NCBI GenBank assembly: GCA_047936785.1
Contig: CP176394.1
DNA length: 64,000 bases
Direction: 5' to 3' (one strand)
Source of the DNA: Acidaminobacterium chupaoyuni
Lineage (GTDB): Bacteria > Bacillota > Clostridia > Oscillospirales > Butyricicoccaceae
The notes beneath the pieces were generated by a model. That model did not search any database, was not told the origin of the DNA, and was given only the letters and a program-made list of their open reading frames with translations. Position 1 is the stretch's first letter, and each line of letters starts with the position of its first letter. Of the stretch, positions 43,929 through 52,614 are shown in pieces. The translations under genes and the position numbers were made by a program.

Positions 43929-46900
43929 ATGATTAAACTGACAGAGGAAATGCTGCGGGGGTTCACCGCGTTTTTCCCGGTGGATACGGCGATTTACCGT
44001 GTCCGAGGCGGAAAGCTTGAAACTCTCTTTCTTTCAGAAAATATCCCTGATCTTCTGGGCATGTCACGGCAAGAATACCTCAAGATCACAGAAAAAGACG
44101 CCATGGATCTCGCCTTGCCGCAAGATCGGAAAGGCCTTGCCGCCGCCACCCTTTCCTGCATCGTGACCGGGGAAAAATTAGATTATTATTACCGTGTCTT
44201 CAGCAATAAAAAGGGGTTCGACTGGGTGCATGTGGATGCGCACCCCTGCGGAAGCATGGACGGAGATCCGATCATCATCGCCCGGTTCGCGAATGTATCG
44301 CGGGAAGGCGGAATTTTTGAAACGATCTTGGATAATTCAGACCGCATTACCGTGGTGCTCGACCGGCATTCCATGCAGCTGCTTTATGCCAACGATAAAC
44401 TTTTCACCACCAAAAAGATCAAAGAAAAAGATATGCTGGATCGAACCTGTTATTCCCTGCTTTTCGGTTTGGATGCGCCATGCCAAAACTGCCCCTGCCT
44501 CCATCCCGATAACGACACGGAAATCCACGAGAAATATGCCTTTGATGAACAAAACCAGACCTGGAGCCTCGTGACATCGAGAAATGTGACCTGGTGCATG
44601 CAGGATGCGGTCATCGTTTACATCAAGGATGTAACGGAAGAAAAAAACGCCGAAATTTCCCTCAACCGGATGAACCAGATGTATAGCATGGCCATCGAAG
44701 ACGCCAAGCAGATGCTGTGGGATTATGACCCCAAAACAAAGACCGTTCATTATCGCATGGATAACCCTTATACCAGATCCGTCTGCGAAAAGATCGGAAT
44801 GCCCCCCGTCATCGAAAATGTCCCAGATTCCATTATTGGCATGGTGGATAAGGAATTCCGCAAAGATTTTCTGAAGCTGTTCGATCTGGATCAATTGGGT
44901 TCCCAAGGGACCTCCTGCGAATACAGCAGCACCGTCAATGGTGAAACCGTTTGGTGGAAAGTGACCGGCCGCCCCATTTACGACCTGAACCACGAACTCA
45001 AAATGGTCTACTGCTCCGCCATCAACTGCACCGATGAAAAGCAGGCGCAAACCAATTACAGAAGCCTGCTCGCTCAGGTTTCCGAGCTGAAGAATCTGGG
45101 CGGCATTGCCAGTTACCGGCTGAACCTTTCACAGAACAAGCTGGTTTCCGGTTCCGCCATTGATCCGCAGGTAACCAATGAATTGAAAACGGAAACGGCT
45201 GATCTGCATTTTCGTGCGGTGGCCGAAAGCACGGCGGATGAGCAGATCAAACTGGAAATTCTGAAAGAATATCACTGCGCGGGGCTGATTCAAAAATATA
45301 AGCAAGGCATCCGACAGCTCACGGCGGAATATCCGGTTCGCTCACGGGTGAAGCCCACAGAAGGGCAGATCCGCTGGTTCCGGGCCATCAACGATCTGGT
45401 CGCCAACCCCGATACCGGCGATATCGAAGATTTCAGCACCGTCATTGAGATCACAAAGCAGAAAAAGAACGAAAAAATGCTCAATTCCATGGCCAGCCAC
45501 GGCTGCGATTACATTGGCCTGATCGATGTCTGCGCGTGGAAGATCGAAATTTTCGACGGGATCTGGAAAGAAAAAATCATCGGCGATCCCGAAAATGTCG
45601 ATTGTCGGGCGGCGTTGGAAAAGCTGACTTCTTTTCTTGCCCCTGAAAACCGGCAGGCCTTTTGTGAACAGCTTTCGCCGGAAGCCGTTACGGAAAAGCT
45701 GAAAACGGAAAACGAGCTTCTGATCCATTATGATTTCGTCGGAAATTCTTCGCAAAGATCGAAAAAACAGATCAAGCTGAAATGGTTTGACGAGGGAAAA
45801 ACAGAAATCCTGATGATTCAGGAAGATATCACCGAAGCTTATACCAAAGAGCAGAAACGGCTATCCCAGATGCAGGATGCGCTGCATCAGGCAGAGCTTG
45901 CCAACCGCGCCAAAACAGACTTCGTTTCCCGCATCAGTCACGACATCCGCACCCCCATCAGCGCCATCATCAGCATGACGGAATTTGCAAAAGAAGATGC
46001 GGAGGACAAAAAGAAGCTTTTAAGCGATATCGAAAAGATTTCGGCATCCAGCCAGTTCCTGCTGTCGCTCATCAATGATATCCTGGATATTTCCAAAATC
46101 GACAGCGGAAAAGTGGAGCTGTATCCCGAATGCTATCCCTTCCATGAATTCATCAGCAGCATACGCAGCATTTTCGAGCCCATGTGCCAGCAGAAGCATA
46201 TCGATTTCGTGATACAATCCGACATCCCCAAAAACGCCGGTGTGATCGTAGATCGAGTTCGCTATAATCAGGTCGCGCTCAACATTATTTCCAACGCGGT
46301 AAAATATACCCCGGAAGGCGGCAGGATCACTTATACTTCCAAAAGCGAACTGCTTGACGGCGGAAAAATCAGATGCGCCTATACCGTCAGCGATACGGGC
46401 ATCGGGATGAGTAAAGAATTCCAAAGCAGAATGTTTGAAGCCTTTACACAGGAGGATTCCGTCAATCGCGGCAATCTTTCGGCCAAAGGAACGGGGCTTG
46501 GGCTTGCGATCGTGAAACGGATCATCGATCTGATGGGCGGAAACATTACCGTTCAGAGCAGCCCCGGCGCCGGAACATCCATCACCGTCAGCGTGGTCCT
46601 TCCGGTGGCCGCCGCAGAGCAGATGGAAGCGCGTGAAAAGAAGAAGCAACTCCGGGCCTCTTCCGGCGGCCTTCTGAAAGGAAAAGTGCTTTTGGCGGAA
46701 GACAATGAGATCAACACCGAAATCGCGGTTCGAATGCTGGAATCTCTGGGTCTTGAGGTGGATCACGCAGAAAACGGCGCGCGGGCGGCAGAGGCTTTCG
46801 CCGGATCGAAAGAAAACGAATACCTCGCCATTCTGATGGATATTCAGATGCCGGTCATGGATGGTTACGCAGCATCGGAACAGATTCGCCGGATGGCTCG

Positions 46901-47066
46901 TTCCGATGCGAAAACGATCCCCATCATCGCCATGACGGCGGATGCCTTTGTGGAATCTGTTAAGCAAAGCCGAAAATCCGGCATGAATGATTACATCACC
47001 AAACCCATCGATTTGAACCGGCTGGAATCTGTTTTGCTGCAAACTTCACGCCATGATAAGCATTAA
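43929..47066 (+). CDS. Soluble hybrid sensor histidine kinase / response regulator with PAS domains
   Basis: 1,045 residues with no membrane helix, so it senses inside the cell. The order is several PAS-like domains (residues ~1-640), HisKA with phospho-acceptor H671 in FVSRISHDIRTPISAI, a HATPase domain (NIISNAVKYTPEGG; DTGIGM; GTGLGLAIVKR), then a receiver domain (VLLAEDNEIN) with phospho-acceptor D971 in ILMDIQMPVMDGY. The second PAS domain has a cysteine cluster, CQNCPC, at about 186-191, which could bind metal or sense redox state. No output domain follows, so it probably signals through protein contact or a phosphotransfer partner. Similar large PAS-hybrid kinases are abundant in gut Clostridia. 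The ribosome site is GCGAGGGG. Confidence 0.92.
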   Translation: MIKLTEEMLRGFTAFFPVDTAIYRVRGGKLETLFLSENIPDLLGMSRQEYLKITEKDAMDLALPQDRKGLAAATLSCIVTGEKLDYYYRVFSNKKGFDWVHVDAHPCGSMDGDPIIIARFANVSREGGIFETILDNSDRITVVLDRHSMQLLYANDKLFTTKKIKEKDMLDRTCYSLLFGLDAPCQNCPCLHPDNDTEIHEKYAFDEQNQTWSLVTSRNVTWCMQDAVIVYIKDVTEEKNAEISLNRMNQMYSMAIEDAKQMLWDYDPKTKTVHYRMDNPYTRSVCEKIGMPPVIENVPDSIIGMVDKEFRKDFLKLFDLDQLGSQGTSCEYSSTVNGETVWWKVTGRPIYDLNHELKMVYCSAINCTDEKQAQTNYRSLLAQVSELKNLGGIASYRLNLSQNKLVSGSAIDPQVTNELKTETADLHFRAVAESTADEQIKLEILKEYHCAGLIQKYKQGIRQLTAEYPVRSRVKPTEGQIRWFRAINDLVANPDTGDIEDFSTVIEITKQKKNEKMLNSMASHGCDYIGLIDVCAWKIEIFDGIWKEKIIGDPENVDCRAALEKLTSFLAPENRQAFCEQLSPEAVTEKLKTENELLIHYDFVGNSSQRSKKQIKLKWFDEGKTEILMIQEDITEAYTKEQKRLSQMQDALHQAELANRAKTDFVSRISHDIRTPISAIISMTEFAKEDAEDKKKLLSDIEKISASSQFLLSLINDILDISKIDSGKVELYPECYPFHEFISSIRSIFEPMCQQKHIDFVIQSDIPKNAGVIVDRVRYNQVALNIISNAVKYTPEGGRITYTSKSELLDGGKIRCAYTVSDTGIGMSKEFQSRMFEAFTQEDSVNRGNLSAKGTGLGLAIVKRIIDLMGGNITVQSSPGAGTSITVSVVLPVAAAEQMEAREKKKQLRASSGGLLKGKVLLAEDNEINTEIAVRMLESLGLEVDHAENGARAAEAFAGSKENEYLAILMDIQMPVMDGYAASEQIRRMARSDAKTIPIIAMTADAFVESVKQSRKSGMNDYITKPIDLNRLESVLLQTSRHDKH

Positions 47067-47150
47067 GGGCGCAACCTTCGCGGGCGCTCTGCGGCGAAAG
47101 CCGAAAGCTGGCTCTCCAGCGTAATATTGTGGCCTTTTCAGCAAAAACAC

Positions 47151-47181
47151 GGCCTCAAAACCGTGGTCACAGTTCTTTGAG
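47151..47181 (+). pseudogene. Possible second, weaker rpsI 3'-end trace
   Basis: GGCCTCAAAACCG and AGTTCTTTGAG resemble two blocks of the rpsI end (GGCCTCAAAGCCG, AGTTCTCCAAGAG) in the right order and strand, but the spacer is eight bases shorter and the rest is lost. A strong terminator follows, as for the other copies. The match is short and could be chance. Confidence 0.35.
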
Positions 47182-47202
47182 CGGCCGTTCTCAAAACAGA
47201 CA

Positions 47203-47257
47203 GGGCCTGCTGCAAACGGAACGGCCCCGGCCATTCCGTTTGCAGCAGGCCCTTTTT
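47203..47257 (+). terminator. Strong terminator after the hybrid kinase gene
   Basis: GGGCCTGCTGCAAACGGAA pairs with its full complement (19 bp) around a 12-base loop, followed by TTTTT. Confidence 0.92.
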
Positions 47258-47357
47258 ATGAGAGAACTGCCCGACCGCCTGATTTTTTCGGTTCAACGGG
47301 CCGCAGGCACCGTTTTCACATCCAAAAACCGCGCTGTTGCGCCACCGCCTTTTCTGC

Positions 47358-47711
47358 TTATCGATCCACGGATGCCTTATATTGCTCGCCCCAATCCCGC
47401 ATGGCGTCCAGGATCGGCTTGAGGCTGTAACCGAGATCGGTCAGCGTATATTCCACCCGCGGGGGCACTTCCGCATAAACCTTACGGCTGAGCAGGCCCC
47501 GCGCTTCCATCTCGCGCAGGTTGGCCGTCAGCACTTTCTGCGTCACATGCCCGATAGAGTTTTTCAGCTCGCCGAACCGCTTCGTCCCCGGCATCAGGTC
47601 GCGCAGAATCAGTACCTTCCAGCGGTCTGAAATAAGCATCAGTGTGGTTTCCACCGGGCAGGGCGGCAGCTCTTTTGCACAGATTTTTAAAAAGTCTTTC
47701 GTTTCTTCCAT
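47358..47711 (-). CDS. HxlR family transcriptional regulator
   Basis: 117 residues, typical length. The winged-helix core is visible: LISDRWKVLILRDLMPGTKR, then FGELKNSIGHVTQKVLTANL, then the wing (VYAEVPPRVEYTLTDLG). A conserved N-terminal cysteine pair region (KICAKELPPCPVE) resembles HxlR members that sense thiol-reactive or redox signals. AAGGAGGAAC precedes the start. It is divergent from a flavin-type reductase-like gene, the usual arrangement in which HxlR controls its neighbour. Confidence 0.92.
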   Translation of the reverse strand: MEETKDFLKICAKELPPCPVETTLMLISDRWKVLILRDLMPGTKRFGELKNSIGHVTQKVLTANLREMEARGLLSRKVYAEVPPRVEYTLTDLGYSLKPILDAMRDWGEQYKASVDR

Positions 47712-47733
47712 GAAAGTTCCTCCTTAAATCTAA

Positions 47734-47753
47734 TAGTATCTATTTGGAAACTA
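47734..47753. promoter_or_regulatory. Candidate HxlR operator
   Basis: TAGTATC-TATTTG-GAAACTA is an imperfect inverted repeat 23 bp upstream of the hxlR start, in the divergent gap. It is of the kind bound by HxlR proteins; assignment is by position. Confidence 0.45.
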
Positions 47754-47866
47754 CGGCACAATAAAGTGCTTACTTTACAGTTTGTCGCTACGGATTTATT
47801 ATAGCCTTGTCAAACAAAAGTGCAAGACATTTTCAAACAAGAAACCATCATCGGAGGAAAAACATT

Positions 47867-48268
47867 ATGAATGAAGTCGTAAAATTTTTGCAGGAAAACC
47901 CCGTGCAGTATCTCGCCACCGTCGGCCGTGACGGCAAGGCCAAATGCCGCCCGTTCATGTTCGCGGCAGAATATGACGGCAAGCTCTGGTTCTGCACCAA
48001 CAGCACCAAAGAGGTCTATAAAGATATGCAGGCGAACCCGAATATCCAGCTTTCCGTTTCCAGCCCGTCTTATGCCTGGATCCGCCTGAGCGGCAGAACC
48101 ATTTTTGAAAATAACCGCGCCGTCAAGGAACGCTGCATGCAGAACCCCATCGTCAAGGGCCAGTATCAGACAGCGGAAAACCCCATTTTCGAAGTGTTCT
48201 ATCTGGGAGATGCCCATGCCGTCCTTGCGGATTTTTCCGGCGAACCTCCTTGTGAATATGACCTTTAA
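47867..48268 (+). CDS. Pyridoxamine 5'-phosphate oxidase-like flavin-binding protein
   Basis: 133 residues from the ATG at 47867 (CGGAGGAAAAACATT upstream). The split-barrel FMN-binding pattern is visible: NPVQYLATVGRDGKAKCRPF, LWFCTNSTKEVYKDM and the tail GEPPCEYDL. Family members bind FMN or F420 and reduce small molecules, or act in stress protection; the substrate is unknown. It is divergent from the HxlR regulator, which probably controls it. A related domain fused to ferredoxin is encoded ~100 bp downstream. Confidence 0.85.
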   Translation: MNEVVKFLQENPVQYLATVGRDGKAKCRPFMFAAEYDGKLWFCTNSTKEVYKDMQANPNIQLSVSSPSYAWIRLSGRTIFENNRAVKERCMQNPIVKGQYQTAENPIFEVFYLGDAHAVLADFSGEPPCEYDL

Positions 48269-48365
48269 GATCAGGCAGACCGCCGACACCGGGGCTTTGC
48301 GGCTGTTTTGATTTTCCTGCGCCGTGCGAAAATTCCACGCCCAGTTCTAAAAGGAAGGTGTTCTT

Positions 48366-48986
48366 ATGGATGCGCAAAGCTATCTGCGATATCTGCAAAA
48401 CGAAATCCATTCGGTGGTGTTTGGAACCGTGGATGAAAACGGAGAGCCGTTCACCTGCGTCATCGATATGATGCTGGCCGATGGAAACGGCTTATATTTT
48501 CTCACCGCCAAAGGTAAGGCATTTTATGCCCGGCTCAAAGCGCATGACAGGGTCTCCCTCACAGGTTTCACGGGCGGCGACACCATGTCTTCAAAATCCG
48601 TTACCGTGCGCGGCCGGGTTCGTGAACTGGGCCCGGCGCTTTTGCCGAAGATCTTTGAAACAAACCCCTATATGGCCGAGATCTATCCCGATGAAAAAAG
48701 CCGCGCGGCGCTGACCGTTTTTCAAATCTGTGAAGGCAGCGGCGAATTTTTTGATCTGTCGCAAAAACCGATCTTCCGCGAGCGTTTTTCCTTTGGTGGA
48801 GCGCAGGAAACCCCCGGCGGATATTTCGTGGGGAACGGATGCATCGGCTGTAAGCTCTGCCGCTCTGTCTGCCCGCAAAAATGCATCAATGTTTCGCAAA
48901 AACCGGCCGTGATCGCGCAGGAACATTGCCTGCATTGCGGCAGATGCTTTGAAATCTGCCCGGCAAAAGCCATCGAAAAGAGATAG
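48366..48986 (+). CDS. PNPOx-like flavin domain fused to a 2x[4Fe-4S] ferredoxin
   Basis: 206 residues. Residues ~1-130 form an FMN-binding split barrel (IHSVVFGTVDENGEPFTCVI). The C-terminal ~60 residues hold two clusters: CIGCKLCRSVCP and CLHCGRCFEICP. The fusion should pass electrons from ferredoxin to flavin, or the reverse, within one protein. AAGGAAGGTGTTCTT precedes the ATG. Three bases separate it from the macrodomain gene, so it shares an operon with the macrodomain/SirTM pair. Whether it takes part in their ADP-ribosylation chemistry is unknown. Confidence 0.85.
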   Translation: MDAQSYLRYLQNEIHSVVFGTVDENGEPFTCVIDMMLADGNGLYFLTAKGKAFYARLKAHDRVSLTGFTGGDTMSSKSVTVRGRVRELGPALLPKIFETNPYMAEIYPDEKSRAALTVFQICEGSGEFFDLSQKPIFRERFSFGGAQETPGGYFVGNGCIGCKLCRSVCPQKCINVSQKPAVIAQEHCLHCGRCFEICPAKAIEKR

Positions 48987-48989
48987 CCT

Positions 48990-49778
48990 ATGACACGAAC
49001 AGAACAGATCCGATTTTTGATCGACCGGCTGCTGGCCGAGATGCCGCAATACCGGGAAGAGGCCGCCCGATTTCCGGCGGATGCAGCTTCTCAGCGACGG
49101 CTTCTGCGCAGCCTGATGAATTTGCGGCCGCCGCTGCCGTTAAGCGGCGAATTTCTCGCCGTGCAGGATGCCCTGCTTGCCGCCGAAACCGCGGAAAAAG
49201 GCGTCATCCATGTTGAAACTCTGCCGCCCACCCGGGAGCCAAACCTTTATCTCTGGCAGGGCGATATCACGCGCCTTGCCGCAGACGCCATCGTCAACGC
49301 GGCCAATTCCGCGTTATTGGGCTGTTTCATCCCGTGCCACGGCTGCATCGATAACGCGATCCACTCTGCGGCGGGGCTTCAGCTGCGCGATGAGTGCGCC
49401 CGCCTCATCCGCGCACAGGGCGGTGAAGAACCCACCGGGCAGGCAAAGCTCACAAAAGCCTTCGCCCTGCCCTGCCGCTATGTGCTTCACACGGTGGGGC
49501 CAATTGTGCGGGGCGCTGTGACTGAGCAGAACCGGCGGGAACTGAAAAACTGCTATGATGCCTGCCTGCATCTGGCGGCAACGCATCATCTGCAAAGCGT
49601 TGCGTTTTGCTGCATCTCCACCGGCGAATTTCATTTTCCCAACCGGGAAGCCGCTGAAATCGCCGTGGCGGCGGCCCGCGAATTTCTATGCAGTCACGGC
49701 AGGGATATCAAGGTGATTTTCAATGTTTTCAAAGATACCGATTTCAAAATCTATCAAAGACTTCTCGGCGCAGACTGA
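48990..49778 (+). CDS. Zinc-type macrodomain ADP-ribosyl hydrolase
   Basis: 262 residues. After a ~85-residue N-terminal extension comes the macrodomain core: GDITRLAADAIVNAANSALL, then GCFIPCHGCIDNAIHSAAG. C112, H117 and C119 match the zinc-binding set of the SirTM-linked Zn-macro group, whose members remove ADP-ribose from proteins modified by SirTM. The sirtuin gene follows and overlaps this one by 56 bases. The pair therefore looks like a writer and eraser of ADP-ribosylation. The GcvH-like carrier and lipoate ligase that accompany the classic operon are not seen here. Confidence 0.88.
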   Translation: MTRTEQIRFLIDRLLAEMPQYREEAARFPADAASQRRLLRSLMNLRPPLPLSGEFLAVQDALLAAETAEKGVIHVETLPPTREPNLYLWQGDITRLAADAIVNAANSALLGCFIPCHGCIDNAIHSAAGLQLRDECARLIRAQGGEEPTGQAKLTKAFALPCRYVLHTVGPIVRGAVTEQNRRELKNCYDACLHLAATHHLQSVAFCCISTGEFHFPNREAAEIAVAAAREFLCSHGRDIKVIFNVFKDTDFKIYQRLLGAD

Positions 49779-50586
49779 GCAGTTGAAACAGGCGCTGACG
49801 CAGGCAGATGCCGTGGTGATCGGCGCGGGCGCAGGGCTTTCCGCTTCGGCGGGCTTCACTTATTCCGGCGAAAGGTTCCGGCAAAACTTCACCGATTTCA
49901 TCGCGGCCTATCCACTGACCGATATGTATACGGCGGGCTTTTACCCCTTCCCCACACCGGAGGAACAATGGGCCTATTGGAGCCGCCATATCTGGCTGAA
50001 CCGCTATGTGCCCGCGCCCAAACCCGTTTATGACGACCTGTTAAAGCTGGTGCGCGATCAAGATTATTTCGTGCTGACCACCAATGTGGATCATCAATTT
50101 CAAAAAGCCGGTTTCGATAAGCAGCGGCTTTTTTATATGCAGGGCGATTATGGCTTGTGGCAATGCTCCCAGCCATGCCATGCGCAGACCTATGACAATG
50201 AAGAAACCGTGCGGCGGATGGTCGCCGAGCAGAAAGACCTTCGCGTTCCCTCGGCGCTTGTTCCCCGCTGCCCCGTCTGCGGCCGCCCCATGGCCATGAA
50301 TCTGCGCGCCGATGACACCTTTGTGGAAGATGCGGGCTGGCATGCGGCGCAGAGCCGATACCATGCCTTTTTGGATGCGCATGCTGTTGGCCGCGTGGTT
50401 TATCTGGAACTGGGCGTGGGCTTCAACACCCCCGGCATCATCAAGTTCCCCTTTTGGCGCATGACGCGGCTCAACCCCGAAGCGCGCTTCTTCAGCATCA
50501 ACGCTCGGTCTTCCGGTGTTCCCGATCGGATCGCTGCGCAATCGGTCTGTATCATGGCTGATATCGGGCAGGTCATCGCCCCATAA
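49723..50586 (+). CDS. Class M sirtuin (SirTM), protein ADP-ribosyltransferase-type Sir2
   Basis: 287 residues. NAD-binding motif VVIGAGAGLSASAGFTY (about 31-47), TTNVDHQFQKAGF (119-131) and YMQGDYG (138-144). In ordinary sirtuins the last motif carries a catalytic His; here it is Q140, which fits SirTM enzymes that ADP-ribosylate a lipoylated carrier rather than deacetylate. A four-cysteine zinc site is present (C148, C152, C183, C186). The start ATG lies inside the macrodomain gene; family members have a similar-length N-terminus, so this start is reasonable. In known systems it acts in oxidative-stress response. The target here is unknown. Confidence 0.88.
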   Translation: MFSKIPISKSIKDFSAQTEQLKQALTQADAVVIGAGAGLSASAGFTYSGERFRQNFTDFIAAYPLTDMYTAGFYPFPTPEEQWAYWSRHIWLNRYVPAPKPVYDDLLKLVRDQDYFVLTTNVDHQFQKAGFDKQRLFYMQGDYGLWQCSQPCHAQTYDNEETVRRMVAEQKDLRVPSALVPRCPVCGRPMAMNLRADDTFVEDAGWHAAQSRYHAFLDAHAVGRVVYLELGVGFNTPGIIKFPFWRMTRLNPEARFFSINARSSGVPDRIAAQSVCIMADIGQVIAP

Positions 50587-50710
50587 AAAAAGCAAAACAC
50601 ACGATGACCTGCCTGTTTTCATCCCATCAAAAAGCAGTTGGCCGCATCACGGCATGCGTTTTCAGAATTTCCGCCGCTTCTCTTTTGAAACGGCTGCATG
50701 GCAAAGAAAC

Positions 50711-50753
50711 GGCAGGGCCGGCGTGAAAAATCACGCCGGCCCTGCCGTTTTTT
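50711..50753. terminator. Terminator between SirTM and the lipid kinase gene
   Basis: GGCAGGGCCGGCGTGA pairs perfectly with its complement around AAAA, followed by TTTTTT. It probably serves both convergent genes. Confidence 0.88.
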
Positions 50754-50773
50754 CATCTTTTTCTGTTTTAAAT

Positions 50774-51658
50774 TTATAGCTGCATTTTCAGCGCGCCGGG
50801 GCGCACACTGATTTCCACTTCTTCGGTTTCCCCGCCAAACTCGCCGTCTAAAGTCCAGGCGATGGGCTGCTGAAAAGTAAACTTCACATGATCCGTCTGA
50901 GTCATGGACATATATTCATTATCGAAATCGCGGGCCAGCAGCTTTGCCAGCAATGCGTTCAATTCCAGCACATTCTGAGGCGATTTGATCAGCAGCACTT
51001 CGAACTGCCCGTCATCCAGCATGGTATCCACCGTGCCCGCCATCGAAAAGCCGCCGATATAGTTTGTGTTGCAGACAGTGCCGAAAATATAATCATCTTC
51101 AAACACCTGGTCGTTCACTTCCACCTTGGCGTGATAGACCTGCCCCAAAGGCAGATTTCTCAAGCCTTCCATGATATAAGCCAAATGGCCCATGGAATTT
51201 TTAGAGCTCTGGGTGGTAGAATAAGACACCGCCGCAAAAGCGCCGAATGCCGCCACATAATTGAAGACCTGCCCACTGAAATCGCCCACATCCAAGGCTT
51301 TGGGCGAACCTTTGATGATGGTATTCACCACCCCGTCGATGGTTTTGGGAAGCCCCAGCGAAGCGGCAAAATCATTGGTGCTGCCCGCCGGCAGATAACC
51401 CAGCGGCGGCGCATCGGGATATTTCAATAACCCGTTCACAGCGTGATGCAAGGTTCCATCGCCGCCGCAGCACACCACAAGGTCTATTCCTTCCACACCC
51501 CGTGCGTCTAACACTTCTTCTGCGCCCATGCCCTCGATGGTGGGATAAACAATGGGCTCATATCCTGCTTTGCAGAATTTTTGAAGGATCGAATCAAGGT
51601 TGCGGGCGATGTGTGCTCTGCCCGCTCTGGGATTATACAGCAGCAGTAACTTTTTCAT
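50774..51658 (-). CDS. Diacylglycerol kinase-type lipid kinase (YegS/BmrU family)
   Basis: About 294 residues from the ATG at 51658 (AGAGGGAATCCTTT upstream); a longer upstream start has no ribosome site. KKLLLLYNPRAGRA at the start and the nucleotide-binding VVCCGGDGTLHHAVNGLL (about 57-74) are family signatures, with LGYLPAGSTNDFAASLG following. It phosphorylates diacylglycerol or a similar lipid at the membrane, recycling lipid headgroups. Exact substrate preference (DgkB or YegS type) cannot be read here. Confidence 0.9.
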   Translation of the reverse strand: MKKLLLLYNPRAGRAHIARNLDSILQKFCKAGYEPIVYPTIEGMGAEEVLDARGVEGIDLVVCCGGDGTLHHAVNGLLKYPDAPPLGYLPAGSTNDFAASLGLPKTIDGVVNTIIKGSPKALDVGDFSGQVFNYVAAFGAFAAVSYSTTQSSKNSMGHLAYIMEGLRNLPLGQVYHAKVEVNDQVFEDDYIFGTVCNTNYIGGFSMAGTVDTMLDDGQFEVLLIKSPQNVLELNALLAKLLARDFDNEYMSMTQTDHVKFTFQQPIAWTLDGEFGGETEEVEISVRPGALKMQL

Positions 51659-51831
51659 AAAGGATTCCCTCTTGCATGATCTTGTTGCCATGGCCCCTGC
51701 GGGAAGCAGACGCCCCGGCTGTTTTTGTGTTCTATATATTTGCTTATTATAGCAGATATTTCCCGACAAAAAAAGCCTTCAAGACCCGCTTTATCAATCT
51801 TTTTTCATAGTTTGCTGCTTTCAGGCGGCTT

Positions 51832-52524
51832 TTATTCCAAAATTTCGCCTTGCGTTGTAAAAGTGACCACGCGCCAGGGGATAAACTTGCCGCTATCCTT
51901 CAGCGCCTGTGTGGCGGCGTGTTCCAGCCCGCCGCAGCAGGGAACTTCCATGCGGACGACCGTTAAGCTTTTGATCTTGTTCTGCTTTAAAATTTCCGTC
52001 AGCTTTTCGGAATAATCCACACTGTCGAGCTTGGGGCATCCGATCAGCGTGATCCTGCCGCGCATCCAATCGCGGTGGAAGTTGGCATAGGCATAGGCGG
52101 TGCAATCGGCCGCGATCAGCAGGTTGGCGTTTTCATAATAAGGCGCATGAATGGGGGCCAGCTTGATCTGCACAGGCCACTGCATCAGTTCGGATTCCTG
52201 CTTTTCCGCGGCGGGCTGTGCCGATGCGGCGCGGTGCTCTAAAACGCGGCTGCGGCTGCCGGGGCATCCCCCTGCGGGCGCCTTGGCTGCGTTCTGGGCG
52301 CGCTTGACGGCTTCGGCGTCATATTCCGCGGCTTCACGCTCGATAAAGCTGATGGCGTTGGTGGGGCAGGCGGGCAGGCAATCGCCCAGGCCATCACAAT
52401 AATCATCGCGCATCAAAACCGCCTTGCCCTCTTTCATGCCGATGGCGCCTTCGTGGCATGCCGCAGCGCAGGCGCCGCAGCCGTTGCATTTTTCACTGTC
52501 AATATGAATAATCTTACGAATCAT
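51832..52524 (-). CDS. 4Fe-4S ferredoxin-domain protein with a C-terminal cysteine-containing domain
   Basis: 230 residues. Two clusters lie at the N-terminus: CNGCGACAAACHEGA (a His replaces the usual Pro after the fourth Cys) and CDGLGDCLPACP. The first spacing is normal and the second has an insertion (C-x4-C-x3-C), so it may hold an altered cluster. After an Ala/Gln-rich linker, the last ~115 residues contain ADCTAYAYANFHRDW, LIGCPKLDS and VPCCGGLEHA, with several cysteines. I recognise it as a common clostridial ferredoxin-like family but not its reaction. It is divergent from a Crp/Fnr regulator, which likely controls it. Confidence 0.82.
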   Translation of the reverse strand: MIRKIIHIDSEKCNGCGACAAACHEGAIGMKEGKAVLMRDDYCDGLGDCLPACPTNAISFIEREAAEYDAEAVKRAQNAAKAPAGGCPGSRSRVLEHRAASAQPAAEKQESELMQWPVQIKLAPIHAPYYENANLLIAADCTAYAYANFHRDWMRGRITLIGCPKLDSVDYSEKLTEILKQNKIKSLTVVRMEVPCCGGLEHAATQALKDSGKFIPWRVVTFTTQGEILE

Positions 52525-52541
52525 TTGTTCGTTCTCCTTTT

Positions 52542-52571
52542 CTTGATTTGTTGTATTAAAAATACTATAAT
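52542..52571 (+). promoter_or_regulatory. Promoter of the second Crp/Fnr gene
   Basis: TTGATT (52542-52547), an 18-bp spacer and TATAAT (52566-52571), 44 bp before the start codon. Confidence 0.6.
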
Positions 52572-52585
52572 AAACACGATATGTC

Positions 52586-52601
52586 TGTTGTTATAACAAC
52601 A
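52586..52601. promoter_or_regulatory. Candidate Crp/Fnr operator
   Basis: TGTTGTTATAACAACA is a perfect 16-bp palindrome just after the predicted transcription start of the regulator gene and upstream of the divergent ferredoxin-like gene. Its position suggests self-repression and control of the neighbour. Confidence 0.7.
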
Positions 52602-52614
52602 AAAGGATGGTCTT

